Below are positions 25,037 to 37,129 of a DNA stretch of 64,000 nucleotides, piece by piece (within the stretch, counting starts at the first letter, position 1; each line of letters opens with the position of its first letter). This DNA is from Clitopilus passeckerianus (taxonomy: Eukaryota > Basidiomycota > Agaricomycetes > Agaricales > Entolomataceae), in contig CALYLX010000083.1 in assembly GCA_944990035.1 (NCBI GenBank), forward strand, positions 372,001 through 436,000. Direction: 5' to 3'. Position numbers and translations under genes: made by a program. The notes beneath the pieces were generated by a model, which saw nothing but the letters and a program-made list of their open reading frames with translations, searched no databases and was not told the DNA's origin.

Positions 25037-25136
25037 TTTGCGAGTATAGAGGAAATAGGAGATAAGGGAAGAGAAATGTCGAGGGTGTCTATGATGCTTC
25101 CACCTCCCATCATCGAGCCTTTTAAATATCTGCCCC

Positions 25137-25670
25137 TGCCCTCTCTGGTTTGTCAGTGACGACCAGGTTGCAAAATCATGAACACATCAGCATTGTATCA
25201 GCCACGTCCAGGCTGAACCTTCCAATGAAAGGGGGCATCCGCTTTTGAACAGATTTTACCAGCGATTGCATCCTGGCAATTCATTTTTCCTGCCGGAAAG
25301 GAGAAAATGTTAATTTTCCCGACGATCGGAGTAATTTTGCAGACTAGAGGGTCGACCAACTGTTGAAAAGAGCTCGTTTCTGCCTCAATATTTGGTGAAA
25401 TTAATCTTTTTGCGACAGCAACGGCCGGAATTCTGACCATCGGGATCTCGAGAGCTTCTCGAGAGTGGTGGAGGACACAATGAGAGGGCAAAGTTTAATG
25501 ATGTTTGCCGATATTATGTAAGCGTCCCTCAGCGTCAGCCTTTCCCCGTCAGCCTTTCGATCACAGCCACAACGGATGAGTGACATCTTCCAACCTCATT
25601 AATCCGACGATAATCTTGTTAACATAATAATAAATCGTCATTTCAAAATTTCCCTAGTCTACTCCAGCCG
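25137..25670. other. intergenic region between quinone reductase and MFS transporter
   Basis: No gene is supported. It carries the promoter of the minus-strand quinone reductase on its left and the 3' flank of the MFS gene on its right. Confidence 0.4.
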
Positions 25671-25676
25671 AAAGAT

Positions 25677-27825
25677 TCATCTAGTAAGAGCTTTCTCCTT
25701 GATAAATATAGAGGAGACGAATGCGCAGGCGGCTATGATGGTGGAGAAGGCGAGCGTTGCTTGGACTGCGAGTGTGTAGGCGGCTCGGACAATTGCGCGT
25801 GTTTTGGGGTCTAGGGTGTCGATGTAGTCTAGGGATTCTCGGACCCGCAAGATAATCTGTAGATGGGGAAGGTTTAGGTCAAATCATGGATAGGTAGAGG
25901 GGTGGGGCATACCTCTGCAACGTTGTCGCCAGAGAGGTGACGCCAGAGGTATATCCTTAGGGTTTCTTGCACGATGGTGCTCCCGAAAGAGATACCGACT
26001 ACGCTGCCAAGAGAGCGGAATAGGTAGGAGACTAGAGGGGTTTGTCAGTAATAGTGAGGAAAATAGTAGGAGGCCTCTTACCAGCAGTGGCGATAGCTTG
26101 ATCTTCTTGGCCAGCATTGGCGATGAGGGCAATCAATGTCGTCGTAATACCACCACCTGAAGGGAAGGAAGTCAGTGTCAGAGATCAGGGAGCCAAAGAT
26201 GGACACTCACCATTGCCAACGCTTGAGATCAGTAGACCTATGGGACATAAATCAGCGAACTCGCTTCCAGACTCACTCAAAATCCATCGGCGTACCAACT
26301 GCAACACCAATCGTAGAGTGCATAATGACACCCATATTCAGCAATATGCCAACCGTCCCAACCAGGAACAACCCATACGCAGCCACCGTAATGGCATAAA
26401 ACTTGCCCGTAGCCTGGATAATCAACCCTCCCGCTAACGACCCCATCAACGACCCAACCACACTCAACACCAACCACAGCCCAGCCTGACTGGCAGATTT
26501 ACCAAGAACAGCTTGCAGATACAAACTGGTATGGAAAATCGTCGTCATCCCCGCAGCGATACCGAAGAAGTTCACCAGGTAGGCGAAGATGAGGGACCGG
26601 TTGAGGATGATACGGGCTGGAGCGAACGGCTCAGTCGCCCATCGTGTCTCGATAGTGACGAAGAGGATAAGAGACACGACGAATATGACGAGGGACGCGA
26701 CGGTGTATGCATCAGACCAGGACACGTTTCCGCCACGGTCGAGCCCGAAGAGGAGGGAGAAGACGGTGATGATAAGTGCTAGGGCGCCGGAGAAGTCGAT
26801 CCGGGCGAGCTTGTCGCGGAAGTGGGACGAGTCTGGTTTGGGGAGGTGGAGGGCTAGGGAGACGGAGATTATGGCGAGGAGGGCGACGGGAACTTGGATG
26901 AGGAAGGCCCTGGGGAGAGAGTTAGGTGACGGGTATTGGGAACAGGGCTGGGTGAGTAGACTTACCAACGCCACCCTATGCTGTCGACCAAAAAACCTCC
27001 GAGAGGGGCGCCGGTGGCGGACCCAAGGGAGAATATGATATTGAGGATTCCTGCGGGAAACGTGTTTGTGAAACGGAATCCTGTGCGGAAGGAGGGCAAG
27101 ACTGACCTTGCCATGTTCCACGAGATCGCAGAGGGATAACATCAGACATAACGATACTGACGATTCTGTTGGAAATGCATATTAGAGGGACGATTCGAGC
27201 GCCAGGGAAGGGAGGAAATACGAACGTAGTCATTCCACCACCGCCGATACCACTGAGCGCTCTACTGAGCACCAGTTGGTTCATATCTTGGGCCAAACCA
27301 CAGCAGAGGCATCCTAGGGCAAATACAGCGTAGGCGAAGAGCAGACAGCTTTTCCGGCCGAAGATATCGCTCAGTTTGCCGTATAATGGTCTGAACAAGG
27401 AATCTGAGTTGACAAGAATCAGGAACTGAGAAAGCCTCGTGTACTCACTGGAAGCTTGTCAACGTCAACATGTACGCTGTGGCAATCCAGCTGGTGTTTT
27501 GAAGTTGGTTCAACTCGCTGCCGATGGATGCAAAGGCTGGTAAAAAATATGAGGAACGAGTAGCCTGGAGTTGACAGTAGAGGTCGACGTACATGAGACG
27601 ACGATAGTCCCGTCCATGGCAGCGAGGAAGACTCCAAGGCCCATTGGAATGACCTGAATGCTTATGAGCTCAATTCTCGACAAAAACACGCAGAAAGCTC
27701 ACCAAGCTCAGGTAATTCTTCGGCTTTGACACCTCCTCGCTCTCCTCACCATTCGCGTTCGTTGCATCGTAAGAAGCTGGGTTGTCGCCGTTCAATAAAG
27801 GCCTCGTTTCTTCCGTCGCGGTCAT
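25677..27825 (-). CDS. MFS transporter, DHA2 (14-helix) drug/proton antiporter type
   Basis: The start at 27825 gives MTATEETRPLLNGD and a hydrophilic N-terminus. Helix 1 follows in LVIPMGLGVFLAAMDGTIVV, the DHA2 motif with the conserved Asp and Gly-Thr. Motif A between helices 2 and 3 is PLYGKLSDIFGRKSCLL. Motif C-like segments include LGSATGAPLGGFLVDSIGWR. Later helices read GALALIITVFSLLFGLDRGG, LIFAYLVNFFGIAAGMTTIF and SVVGSLMGSLAGGLIIQATG. The tail ends SSIFIKEKALTR with TGA at 25677-25679. The family exports drugs or loads vacuoles with basic amino acids (fungal Fnx/Vba type); substrate cannot be told from sequence. About nine short introns; no damage seen. Confidence 0.92.
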
Positions 27826-28222
27826 TTCTTCACTTCAACACGTCGGTCCTCGTGAAGACCTCGTGAAGACCTCGTGTAAGACGATGATAGAGGGATGCCG
27901 CAAGATTGCGACGCGTTTTCTCATGGCACAAGGTTTTATGAGAATCGGATTGATAATGCTCTGCACTCCGGGGCGCTGATCACCAAACATTTGGGGTTGT
28001 TTGCGGACCGGAACCTCGCAAATTGATTCTTGTCAAATTGTGCAATGCGAATCTGGATTTACGATGCTTGGTGTTAACAGCTTTACTAACACTGGTCGGT
28101 CGTGAATTTACTCATCGAAAATCGAAAACCCGTGGAATCAACGCTGCCAACGGTTCTACTTGCTCGAGGTTTTCTCAAGTTGTTTGACAACGGATATTCG
28201 TAAGCTCTACTTATGTTTGGCC

Positions 28223-29799
28223 TTATGAATGGCCCCGACCTATTCTGATCTTTTTGAAGTTCGCCATGGGCTTAGCGGACCCGGACCCACTATCATCTTC
28301 CCTCTCGCTCTCTTTCGGTATGCAGCTCTCCTTTAGCTCCTCCTTCCCTTGGACATTGGGATTTTGGCTCTGCTTGGTTGCATGCGAGGGTTGCTTCCCT
28401 TTCCCCTGCTTTGATAGCAAATAGTCTGATTCTGCCAACTCAATCTGTGTGAGCTCTGTACCGAAGGCATTCGACACTCTTTCAGCTGGGGTGGTAGTGA
28501 CAGGATCACAGATGGCTCCGGTATCTTGGATGAGGGACCAGGCCGCTCGTCGGGCCTCCATTCTCGCTTTCCAGAGTTTGAGGGTGGTCGGTAATCCTAA
28601 TCGCCCTACTTCTTCCACTGTGATGTTTTCGACCCTCTTCGTCATTCTATCACAGAGATGCAGCAAAAGCATGCGATTATGGAGGGACTGGGCCTCGAGG
28701 ATAGCGTCAACAAGGTCTACGTCATCCTCCGTCCTACCTTTTTCCCCAAAGAGCTGGGGGATAAGGTTTGACATTCCGTGAGCGTCCAGCGTAAGCCGGT
28801 TGAGGTACGTATCCCATTCGCCTGTGAAGCCTTGCTCCCTCAGCTCAGACAGCTTTACAGCTCTTTCCAAGCCGATTGTGCGAACTTCAGACTCCAAGAA
28901 TGGTCCCAGTCGTTCGACAAGTTCGGTGTATCCAGTACGTGCCCAGTCAGCTACCATGCATTCGTTACCGAGCTGAACCTTAGTGACGGCACTCAAACTC
29001 TTTTCAACCCTCCGGATCGCTTCGGCTCTGGTATCGAGCATCTTCCACTTCGTGGAGAGCTTTAGAGTCGAAATCCAATTGGAGATGGGAACCTTTCGGC
29101 CAGTGTTTCTTGATTATTGTTCAGTTTCTCATTTTCCATCCGAATTTTATGACGACAAACTCACAGGGGATAAAGGTATCGCATCAGGCCACGAAAATCA
29201 CTGGTGAGGACGTTTGGGAGCTGGATCGGATTTTCAGGTGTTCCGTGTCCCGCCTCAAAAATGACCGCGAAGGCATCCGTTGTCTGGACCAACATATGTT
29301 TTGGTAGTAGAAATATCGTTTCCTCTACCTATCGAATCGGAATTGAAATGAGAATTTGTTACTGGTGTGAGAGATCGTAGGACCTACCTCGAATGTGACC
29401 ATGTCAAAGTAATACATTTCATCACGAACCAGATCAGCGGCTTCCACCAGATCGCCCGCATCCGCCGCGAACCCGTTTGGTACTCTAGCAGTTTAAGCCG
29501 GGATAAGCTTCTGTAATTCAGACCGAACGTCTGTGCCCTTACCGGATTATGGCTTGCTGCTCCACAACCTCTTTCATCAACTCATCGACCTTCAGCTCCC
29601 TGATGTCGAAGTAATCCCCTTGCTGGTGTGCCCTGACGGCGGAGGAAACGCTCTCCACTAAGTCATCGATTGGATCACGTAACAAACCCTTCTCCACAGC
29701 AAATACCAAGCGGTTGCTAGTCTATAATGCCCAGAGATAACGGATCAGGCTGCACCAACACCTGACGCTAGGACGGAGACTCACCTCGCTGTAGAGCAT
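28223..29799 (-). CDS. BTB/POZ paralogue 1
   Basis: Exons run from MLYSE at 29799, through an N-terminal module (NRLVFAVEKGLLRDPIDDLV, then RAHQQGDYFDIRELKVDELM), a linker (LVRDEMYYFDMVTFE), then the BTB core. The core reads VEETIFLLPKHMLVQTTDAF, ENPIQLPNVLTSDFRGLMRY and LYPL, the family's beta-alpha pattern. The long last exon (29070-28223) holds two copies of the family's helical module: WARTGYTELVERLGPFLESE with IGLERAVKLSELREQ, and MTKRVENITVEEVGRLGLPT with LKLWKARMEARRAAW. Between them is the subgroup marker LDAHG. The tail is disordered and charged, ending KIRIGRGHS. BTB domains dimerise and recruit partners such as Cullin-3, but no substrate domain is present, so the role is unknown. 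Closest local relative is paralogue 3. Confidence 0.8.
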
Positions 29800-30135
29800 T
29801 TGAAGGAGGATCGTATTCTCTGGAGCCTCTATCGATATAATGTGGACGAAAGCCTAAGGGAAGCACTGCAGGCGACCTCATGCCCTTTATGATCGAGTAG
29901 GCGCTAGAGGAGACCGATTGCCACGATGTCTGAACACGAGCATCGAGACGCGCAGACATATGTGCCTGGGATCGTCAGAATGATCGAGCTAATAAATTCA
30001 CATTTCTGAACGTTATACAAGCTATTTACTCGGCTTTTTTGTGCCCCTCTTTGTTTTCTGAGGCAGGAATATAGATGAAAACGGAAGAAACGGAAAAGGG
30101 CCCGCAATACAGTAGCCGTGACTACTGACTACTTA

Positions 30136-30957
30136 TTACTCTCCGACTCTTCCCCCATTCTCTGACGGAAGACATAGCCCAGACCGCTCACATTGCTTTG
30201 ACCATACGTACCTATTCCTTGTATTGATGTATCTTCCTTTGACTCGGAAGCAGCTTGAACAGAGCAGGTGCTGTTTTCTTCGCCGGGAAAACGGAGTTGG
30301 GCGTTCAAGTCGCACAACGGGCAACAGATCCTCAGCATTTCGTGCTGATGTTATCTCTGGATTGAAGACACGATCCACAACATTGTATGGATCCAAAGGT
30401 ATAACTTTAGGAGACATGTGCAGAAGCCGTTCCCGGTAGCTCTGCCGTAGCGCCAGCCTAGGATTCCAGAAATTTATGGTGGACTCAAGGCCCAGCCTTT
30501 CGGCTTGGTTCACGATAATGCTGGCCGCCCGCTCAACAAGTTTGGTATAGGCTCCAATGATGAGCTCACGTTGGCCAGAGGAGCGGGCGAGTAGAATATT
30601 CTCGACGATGAAATCCTCGGGAGAATGGTCGGGGATCTCACTCGGGAAAAGATCAGATAGCCGTGAGAGAACTGGATGCGGGGGAGGGGTGAAGCATGAA
30701 AGATATTTGTTAAAATCACTTTCATACATCTGCTCCCGAGCTTGAGAAATTTGACAAGCGATATCAAGTCCAACTCTGGAGATCTCATCCATAGTAGGCG
30801 GTGCATCACTCTTGACAAGCTCTACATATCCGAGACGTATCCAGCGCGAGACGTGATTGGCTTTTCCCAAATCCAGTTTCTGGAGAGCCGTCAACCCGAT
30901 CGAGTCCAAGGCGTCAATGGCTTGTTTACGAATATTGACCATTTCCCAGATTTGTAG
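30136..30957 (-). pseudogene. BTB paralogue 2, 5'-truncated (BTB domain missing)
   Basis: The open frame begins WEMVNIRKQAIDALDSIG and covers only the C-terminal helical region: VSRWIRLGYVELVKSDAPPT, IGL-like RVGLDIACQISQAREQMY, FTPPPHPVLSRLSDLFPSEI and LVERAASIIVNQAERLGLES. It is clearly a sister of paralogue 4. Homology stops near 30957, only about 45 bp from the stop codon of paralogue 3, and no BTB exons lie upstream. The C-terminus has a cysteine pair and ends SKQCERSGLCLPSENG like paralogue 4. It is either a dead fragment left by a rearrangement or a shortened gene whose promoter lies in the tail of paralogue 3. Confidence 0.7.
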
Positions 30958-31002
30958 GTGACAATGCGAGATGGAGAAAATTACTGGACATCATGTCTCC
31001 AC

Positions 31003-32758
31003 TCATTTCTTTTTGCCTTTCTTCATGCCTTTGCTTGCAGCAAGAGATGCGCCAAACCCCCACGGTGACCGTGATGATGAAGCCCAATCGTATTCCTTCA
31101 CTTCTTCCTTCGCTAGTTCCTTCGCTTCCGCCGCTAGCCCAAAATCAAATGAATCGTCCTTCTTCTCCGAGTCCTCAACAACGCCGCACCCACAACTGGA
31201 TGTGCTGGCTGGCTTCTTCAGGCCGGACCCAAAACTAAATCTAGTACTTCCAGACAGTGAAGACGACCCGAAATCCCAACCCCCAGGCTTGTGTTCCTCT
31301 GAAGTGATCGGATCATCCAAGATTGGCCTGCACCCAGCCGGACTCTTCCCTTTCGCCTGGTTCGACGCCCTGTAGCCAGACTCTGCCTCAGCTATCTCCC
31401 TTAGCTCTTCCCCAAAAACGTTGGATACGCTGTCTGCATCACGCCGGACAGGCTCCTTATAACTGAACCCAGCCTCTTGAATGAGCGACCAAGCAGCCCT
31501 TCGCGTCTCTAATCTAGCTTCCCAAAGTTTGATCGCGTTCGACAACCCCAATCTCTCTACCTCTCCCTCAGTAATACCTTCTATCCTTTTCGCCATCGAT
31601 GCGCAGGCATTGACCAGTAGCTTGCGATTCTTGAGCGCCTGTGCTTCGAGGATGGAGCTGACAAGATCTTCATCGTCGTCTGACTCATTCGACCCTACGA
31701 AGAGTTTGGGAACCAAATTGGATGTTCCATGTGCGTCGAGCGTAAGTTGGTTGAGGTAGACATCCCATTCTCTGGCGTATGCTTGCTCTCTAAGCTGACA
31801 TAGCTTTACGGCCCTATGCAACCCGATAGTTTTGACTTCTGCTTCGGTGAAGTGATCCTGTCGGCCAGCGAGGGCGTCATAACCAGAACGCGCCCAATCC
31901 GCTATTTTGCACTCGTTGCCCAGCTGAACCATCGCAATGGGTGTCAGGCGCCCTTCAAGCTTATCAATTGCTTCAACCCGGGCGGCGAGCATCTTCCATT
32001 TTGTCGAGAGCTTCAAAATGGAGATCCAATCGGAATCAGTGAGTGCTCGATGATCATCCCTGAATCGTTCATCTTGAGTTTGCGTCCTCTCAACCATGGC
32101 TAAACACACTTACAAAGGATACATGTACTTCACTAGGCTGCGGAAGTCGCTGGGGTGGATTTCGTTGAGTCGGACTGGGTTCTCGGGTGTGCCATTCCCT
32201 GCCTCGAAGAGGACTGAGAAGGAATCCGTTTTTTGTAGGAACTTGTGTTTCGGGAGTAGGAAGATTGTATCTTGAACCTATTGGACCGAACCCAATATGA
32301 GACGTCGATATTCGAACTTAAGATGAGAGATCACGATACTTACCTGAAAGGTGGCCATGTCAAAATAGTGCGTTTCGTCGTGGACAAGATCCGAGTCAGC
32401 AGTTTCGTACTCATGATAAACTGCTCCGTTTGGCTCACTACAGGAAGTTGAGCAACAAAATTAGTACCTTATGTCCCGCTCAATGGCCATGTGGGGGCCG
32501 TACCTGCCATTCATCGGTCGCGATACTGAGATCTCCTTCACCAGGGCATCGAAGTTGACCTCCTTCTTGTCGAAGTATTCAGTTTGCTGGTGTGCTCTCA
32601 CTGTGGACGATAAATTCTCAAGAAAGTCATCGATGGAGCTGCTCAAAGAGCCTTTGTCCACCACAATCACAAGGCGGTGGTTCTTCTAGATTCGAAGAAG
32701 TCAACAATTTTGTCCACGCGGTGGTGCACAGCTCGAGACCTACTTCACTGTACAGCAT
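31003..32758 (-). CDS. BTB/POZ paralogue 3 with lysine-rich tail
   Basis: It starts MLYSE at 32758, then an N-terminal module (NHRLVIVVDKGSLSSSIDDF, RAHQQTEYFDKKEVNFDALV), a linker ending in a MATFQ-type strand, and a BTB core (VQDTIFLLPKHKFLQKTDSF, ENPVRLNEIHPSDFRSLVKY, MYPL). The long last exon carries two helical modules (WARSGYDALAGRQDHFTEAE with IGLHRAVKLCQLREQ; MAKRIEGITEGEVERLGLSN with IKLWEARLETRRAAW) separated by LDAHGTSNLVPKLF. A Ser/Gly-rich low-complexity tail ends ASKGMKKGKKK with TGA at 31003-31005. It belongs with paralogues 1, 6 and 7 by the LDAHG marker. Confidence 0.82.
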
Positions 32759-33019
32759 CGATTGGGAGTTTGGCCTGGTAATGCCGGTGGTGGACAAAGG
32801 CGAAGAAGCTCTGAGAAAGCTATGGCTGACCTCGAATTGCGCCCACAAACAGCTTTTGGTCGTCGGATAGGCGCTGGAGATGATCGATGGGCACGTTGTG
32901 TGTACATGCACGCCCCGGAACCTCGAGGCAAGTGCTGTACGGTCACCTCGTTTAGTGTAGTATTGAACATTGTTGGCGAAGATTGGGTAAGATCTTACTC
33001 AAAATTATTGACATGCGAG

Positions 33020-34654
33020 TTATCCAGGTATATACTTTCCAACCGTAGGGATACACAAGCCCGACCGCAAACAACTCGTCATCCACATCCGCCTGAGTTT
33101 AATACTACTGACACGCGCCCCTCTGAATTGGTCACAGTTCTGACATAGCAAGGGTGGGATAAGCGTGCCCATCGCCGAATCAGAACCTGGAGGTTGCGGA
33201 GAACTCAAGCGAACCATTGATTCCCGGAGGAGGTCCGAGACTGGGAGTAAAAATGCAGTCTCCGCATTTTGTACCGCTGTTATCTCCGGGGCAAATATGG
33301 AATCAGCAATGCCAACTGCGCCCAGAACCTTGGCACCGTATTTGGCATGAACCTTTCCCCGATAGTCCTTCCGTAGCTCCAATCTTGCATGCCAGAAATT
33401 AATCGTGGACCCAATGCCCAACTCTTCCGCCTCGTCCTGGGTGATACTCTCTTCACGCTGAATAAGTTTGCTGTATGCTGAAATAACCATCTCGTGGTAG
33501 CCAGAGGACCGAGCGAGCAGGATGCTCTCTATAATACCAATGTCGGCTGAAGGCGGTTGCGGGATCTCGTTTGGGAATAGATCAAATATACGACCAATGA
33601 CTGGATGAGGAGGGGGAGCGAGATATGAGCGGTACTTCTTGAAATCTTCTTGGTACGTTTGCTCCCGACCTTGGGAGATTCTACAGGCGATGTCGAGCCC
33701 CAGTTGGGAGATATCGCCTACGGTAAGGCGTCTGTTACTCTGGATGAGCTCGACGTATCCGTGACGGACCCAACGTGGAATATGGTTGGCTTCTCCATGG
33801 TCAAGCCTCTGAAGGGTTGTCAACCCGATCGAGTCCAAAGCCTCAACTGCTTGAATTCGAATCCCAAGCATCGCCCACGTTGTAGAGAGTCTCAGTATCG
33901 ATAGCCAGTCGGCTTCAGACAGGACCGTCTGGAGAGACTGGGTCGGGACTCTATTATTGGCGTGAGTGATAGGAAACGGGAGCATTCCGGGTACATACAA
34001 AGGGTATAGCAGCTTAAGAAGGCTGCGGAAATCTGTCGGAGTGATTTCGTTCAAGTAAGCCTTCGGATCGTCTTGCGATTGATGGTTCCAAGCCCACAAA
34101 GCTGGTTAGAGGGTACCTGAAACAAGTCGTCCTCTACCTGGAAATAAGCACGGATGAACGCCCTAGTCGAAGCTCGTCTAGGAATACTCACCTGAAAGGA
34201 AACAAAGTCACAATAATATATGTCGTCGTGGACCAGCTCTTGGTACTCGGGAGCTGCCATCACCTCGAGGGCACAGGGGGCCTGAACACCAACATCTCTT
34301 CGTGAGATGGACTGAACATAGCAGTAAGCGCAGCCCACAGATCATGGCGAGGCCAGATTTGCTCACGGTTCCTGGGGTGCCGTTTGACCAGTCCTCTCGG
34401 TCGTCGGTCTGTATCTCGACGTCTACGAGGCCTGACGCTGGCTTGTCCCTGCTGACGGTTTGCACGAATTCTGGTTGAGGTTGGACACTGGAATCTATCG
34501 TGGACGAAGCGATTTCAGTAGTGGAAGTAGATGTGATGGTGTAGATGGGGTTGGGAGAAAGCAAGATATGAGGTGGCCCTGAATTTCTGACAATTTGGAT
34601 TAGTGGACCCACAATACTCTCCTCGTGGCCACGATTAGCGCACAAGAATTCCAT
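33020..34654 (-). CDS. BTB/POZ paralogue 4
   Basis: The first exon probably starts MEFLCANRGHEESI at 34654, a start shared with paralogue 5. A Ser/Thr-rich segment with VDVEIQTDDRED follows, then the linker YQELVHDDIYYCDFVSFQ and a BTB region (VEDDLFQ, then AYLNEITPTDFRSLLKLLYP). Part of the BTB middle seems missing or I could not splice it. An in-frame intron of about 63 nt interrupts LYPL and SLQTVLSEADWLSILRLSTT. Two helical modules follow (IPRWVRHGYVELIQSNRRLT; LIQREESITQDEAEELGIGS with INFWHARLELRKDY). The C-terminus has LLCQNCDQF and MWMTSCLRSGLCIPTVG, matching paralogue 2. The stop is at 33020-33022. Confidence 0.72.
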
Positions 34655-34839
34655 CGAGAAGAGCCCAACAAGAGCCTGCGTTGGGACCACGACGATGCCA
34701 CGTTTCAATGGTGCCTTCTCAGAGAAGTGAGGAGTAACATGTCGTATTTTCAGATATCATCCTGCCGTTGCAGACGATTAAATCATCACGGTCAACTGAC
34801 TGAGTTGGGCTGACGACTGTCGGCGGGTGAAGTCGTCGG

Positions 34840-35285
34840 TGTCAATCTTGCATGGTGACAGAACTGGTGAATCAAGCGCCGCTCACGGAGGTTTTCGACA
34901 GCTTGACTAGGTTTGCTTCAGAGTCTTTTCCAAAACACACAGGCGAGCCGGGGTCCGAAAGACTCGCCATAATCACCACCACGTTGTTGCAGCCAACTTG
35001 AACCGTCAAGGTAACACGCATCGCCTGGGCCTGACACGTGAACCCGGTGTGATTGCCTCCGAGTTGAGGTTTCTATTTGCATCAAGAACTATACACCAAC
35101 CAGGCGATCTGTTAAGTCACCTACATATATGACCGGTATACTATGCTGTACAAGAATAGAAATAGTGTTTGGAGCTCCAACTACTTCTGGTACATGGTTT
35201 CAATTTCAATGAGTTCTGGGAGCGACAAGTAGCAGACACCTGAAAAACGGCGGTAGGAACTACCACCACCCGACCCGCCAGAGTG
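34840..35285. other. spacer between BTB paralogues 4 and 5
   Basis: No gene is visible. It holds the promoter side of paralogue 4 and the 3' end of paralogue 5. Confidence 0.4.
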
Positions 35286-35290
35286 TTCCA

Positions 35291-37109
35291 TTACTTCTTC
35301 TTTTTCTTCTTCTTTCCTCCCTTGTCACCCTCAGAAGAGCTGGCAGTGTTTTTAGGGATTTGTCCCGAGCCCCACCTGCCAGGTCCCCAGCTGATCAATC
35401 GAGGGCCAGAGCTTTCGCAGACCGACTCAGGCGGTTGCGAAGAAGGTTGCTCTGGAAGTACATGGGGCTCTGGGACCGGTTCGTTGGGCGATAACGGTGA
35501 GGAGGATGGTTCGAGCTCCACAGCTGCACGTGGCGGGTTGGGAGGTTGATGGGGGTTTTCGCCGGCGTTCAGCTCGTCTCCGAAGACTTCGTCGACGATG
35601 GATTCAAGGTCAACCTGGTAACTAATGTTGCAGAGTTTCTCGACCTTCTCCTTGTATTCCTTCCGGAGGGCAATCCTGGCACTCCAGATGGATAGTGCGG
35701 TCGATAGGCCAAGGCTCTCTACCTCCTCCAACGTGAGGCTATTCTCCCTATCAACCAACTCGCTGTACGCGGCGAGGAGAAAGTCGGGCACGCCTAGGCC
35801 GCGAGCTAGATGGATCTTCTCGAAACAATGGCTCGTTGAACTCGGTTCTCCACTTCGGCGTTGACCAGATTTTGGAGGAGAGTGCGGGCGGATGGGGTAC
35901 TGGGGGTTGGGGCCATGGTGGATAGATACTGCGTGTAGTAGCTCCTGTAGACTGCTTCGCGTGCACGATGGAGCACGACGGTGGTCTCCAGGCCGAGTTT
36001 AGTAACCTCTGAAGAGCGGATATAGGCTTCCCGTTGAACAAGCCCTAGATATCCCTGGCGAAGCCAGCTCTGGATGTTGAATTCCTTTCCGAGTTGGACG
36101 AATTCAAGGTTCTTGAGACGATAAGCGTTGATTTCATTGATTGCTCTCCCTCTTAACTCGACAATGTTCCATGTCGTGGCGAGTTTCAGAATGGTAATCC
36201 ATTGTGGTTTCGACAGTTTCACATTCTCCTTATCCCTAGGAGTGAACGACCGGGTTACTCAATATGCCAGGTATAACCATTGGTGTTCGCTTACAAGGGG
36301 TATAACAACTTGATGAAGGTGCGGAACTCCTCAGCGGAGATGCCCTTAAGAGGGATGAGACCGTTTTTCCGAGCTTTCTTGGCGAGCAAAGTTTGAAGGA
36401 ACTCGTATTTCAGGAGTCGAGACGACGGAGCAGTAAACACAGTGTCCTCGACCTGAGGAATTAATCAGACTTCGAACGGCTGTACAGAACGAACTGCCTT
36501 ACCTCGATGCTAATCCAGGATAAACTGTTCTCCATATCTCCACCGTCCGTAATGAGGGTGATAACACCATCGTGGGGCTGTTTCTGGTCGTTTACACGAA
36601 GAGAAAGGTCTTCTCTAGTTTGAACCTGTCAGCTACGATTTCTGCATGAAGGACAAGACTCGAGGCTTATTCTCCATTAAGTCGAGATGCCAACTTACTG
36701 ACTGTAAGCTTCGGCAAGTCGGTGGTCCCAATGCCCTGCAGAATGCTTGATCAGTTTGGCTTGTCTGTGAGGGTGGACGTTGTAGGCACCGCCAGAACGA
36801 TGTACTCCGTGCCTTCGATCTGATCACTGGCCGTCAGTCGGAATACGACAAGCGGTCTCCGAGCTAAATATACCGCACAAGCAAAGGAGCTAGAATTTTC
36901 GTGGGTGGGATCAGGTTCAACATTTCCGGGGGCTGATTCCTTCTGAAAGCCATCGTCTGGAGTCGGCGGCTTGGCCACGTTTGTCCAGTCAGCAAAGGAC
37001 TCCATGGTGGAGGAAAGCAAGATACAGAATCCCAGACTACGCAGCTATTGACTTCTCCGACCCACAGTGCCTTAGCCTCATGACCACGATTGGCGCCCAA
37101 GAATTCCAT
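35291..37109 (-). pseudogene. BTB/POZ paralogue 5, frameshifted, poly-lysine tail
   Basis: The start MEFLGANRGHEAK at 37109 matches paralogue 4; a later ATG at 37005 (MESFADWTNVAKPPTPDD) is an alternative. The BTB exon reads VEDTVFTAPSSRLLKYEFLQ and ends GISAEEFRTFIKLLYPL. The helical region begins PQWITILKLATTWNIVELRG and holds IQSWLRQGYLGLVQREAYIR. At 35819-35827 the frame breaks: VENRVQRAIV continues only one frame over, as EKIHLARGLGVPDFLLAAYS and LVDRENSLTLEEVESLGLST. The proline-rich tail ends in seven lysines before the stop at 35291. The break is a one-base change, so this is a young pseudogene or a sequence error. Confidence 0.68.
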
Positions 37110-37129
37110 CAAGAACAATGACCTATAAA

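Noticed and set aside
26273..27038. Plus-strand frames of 90-150 residues
   Set aside because: They are opposite the conserved membrane helices of the MFS transporter and show charged shadow composition.
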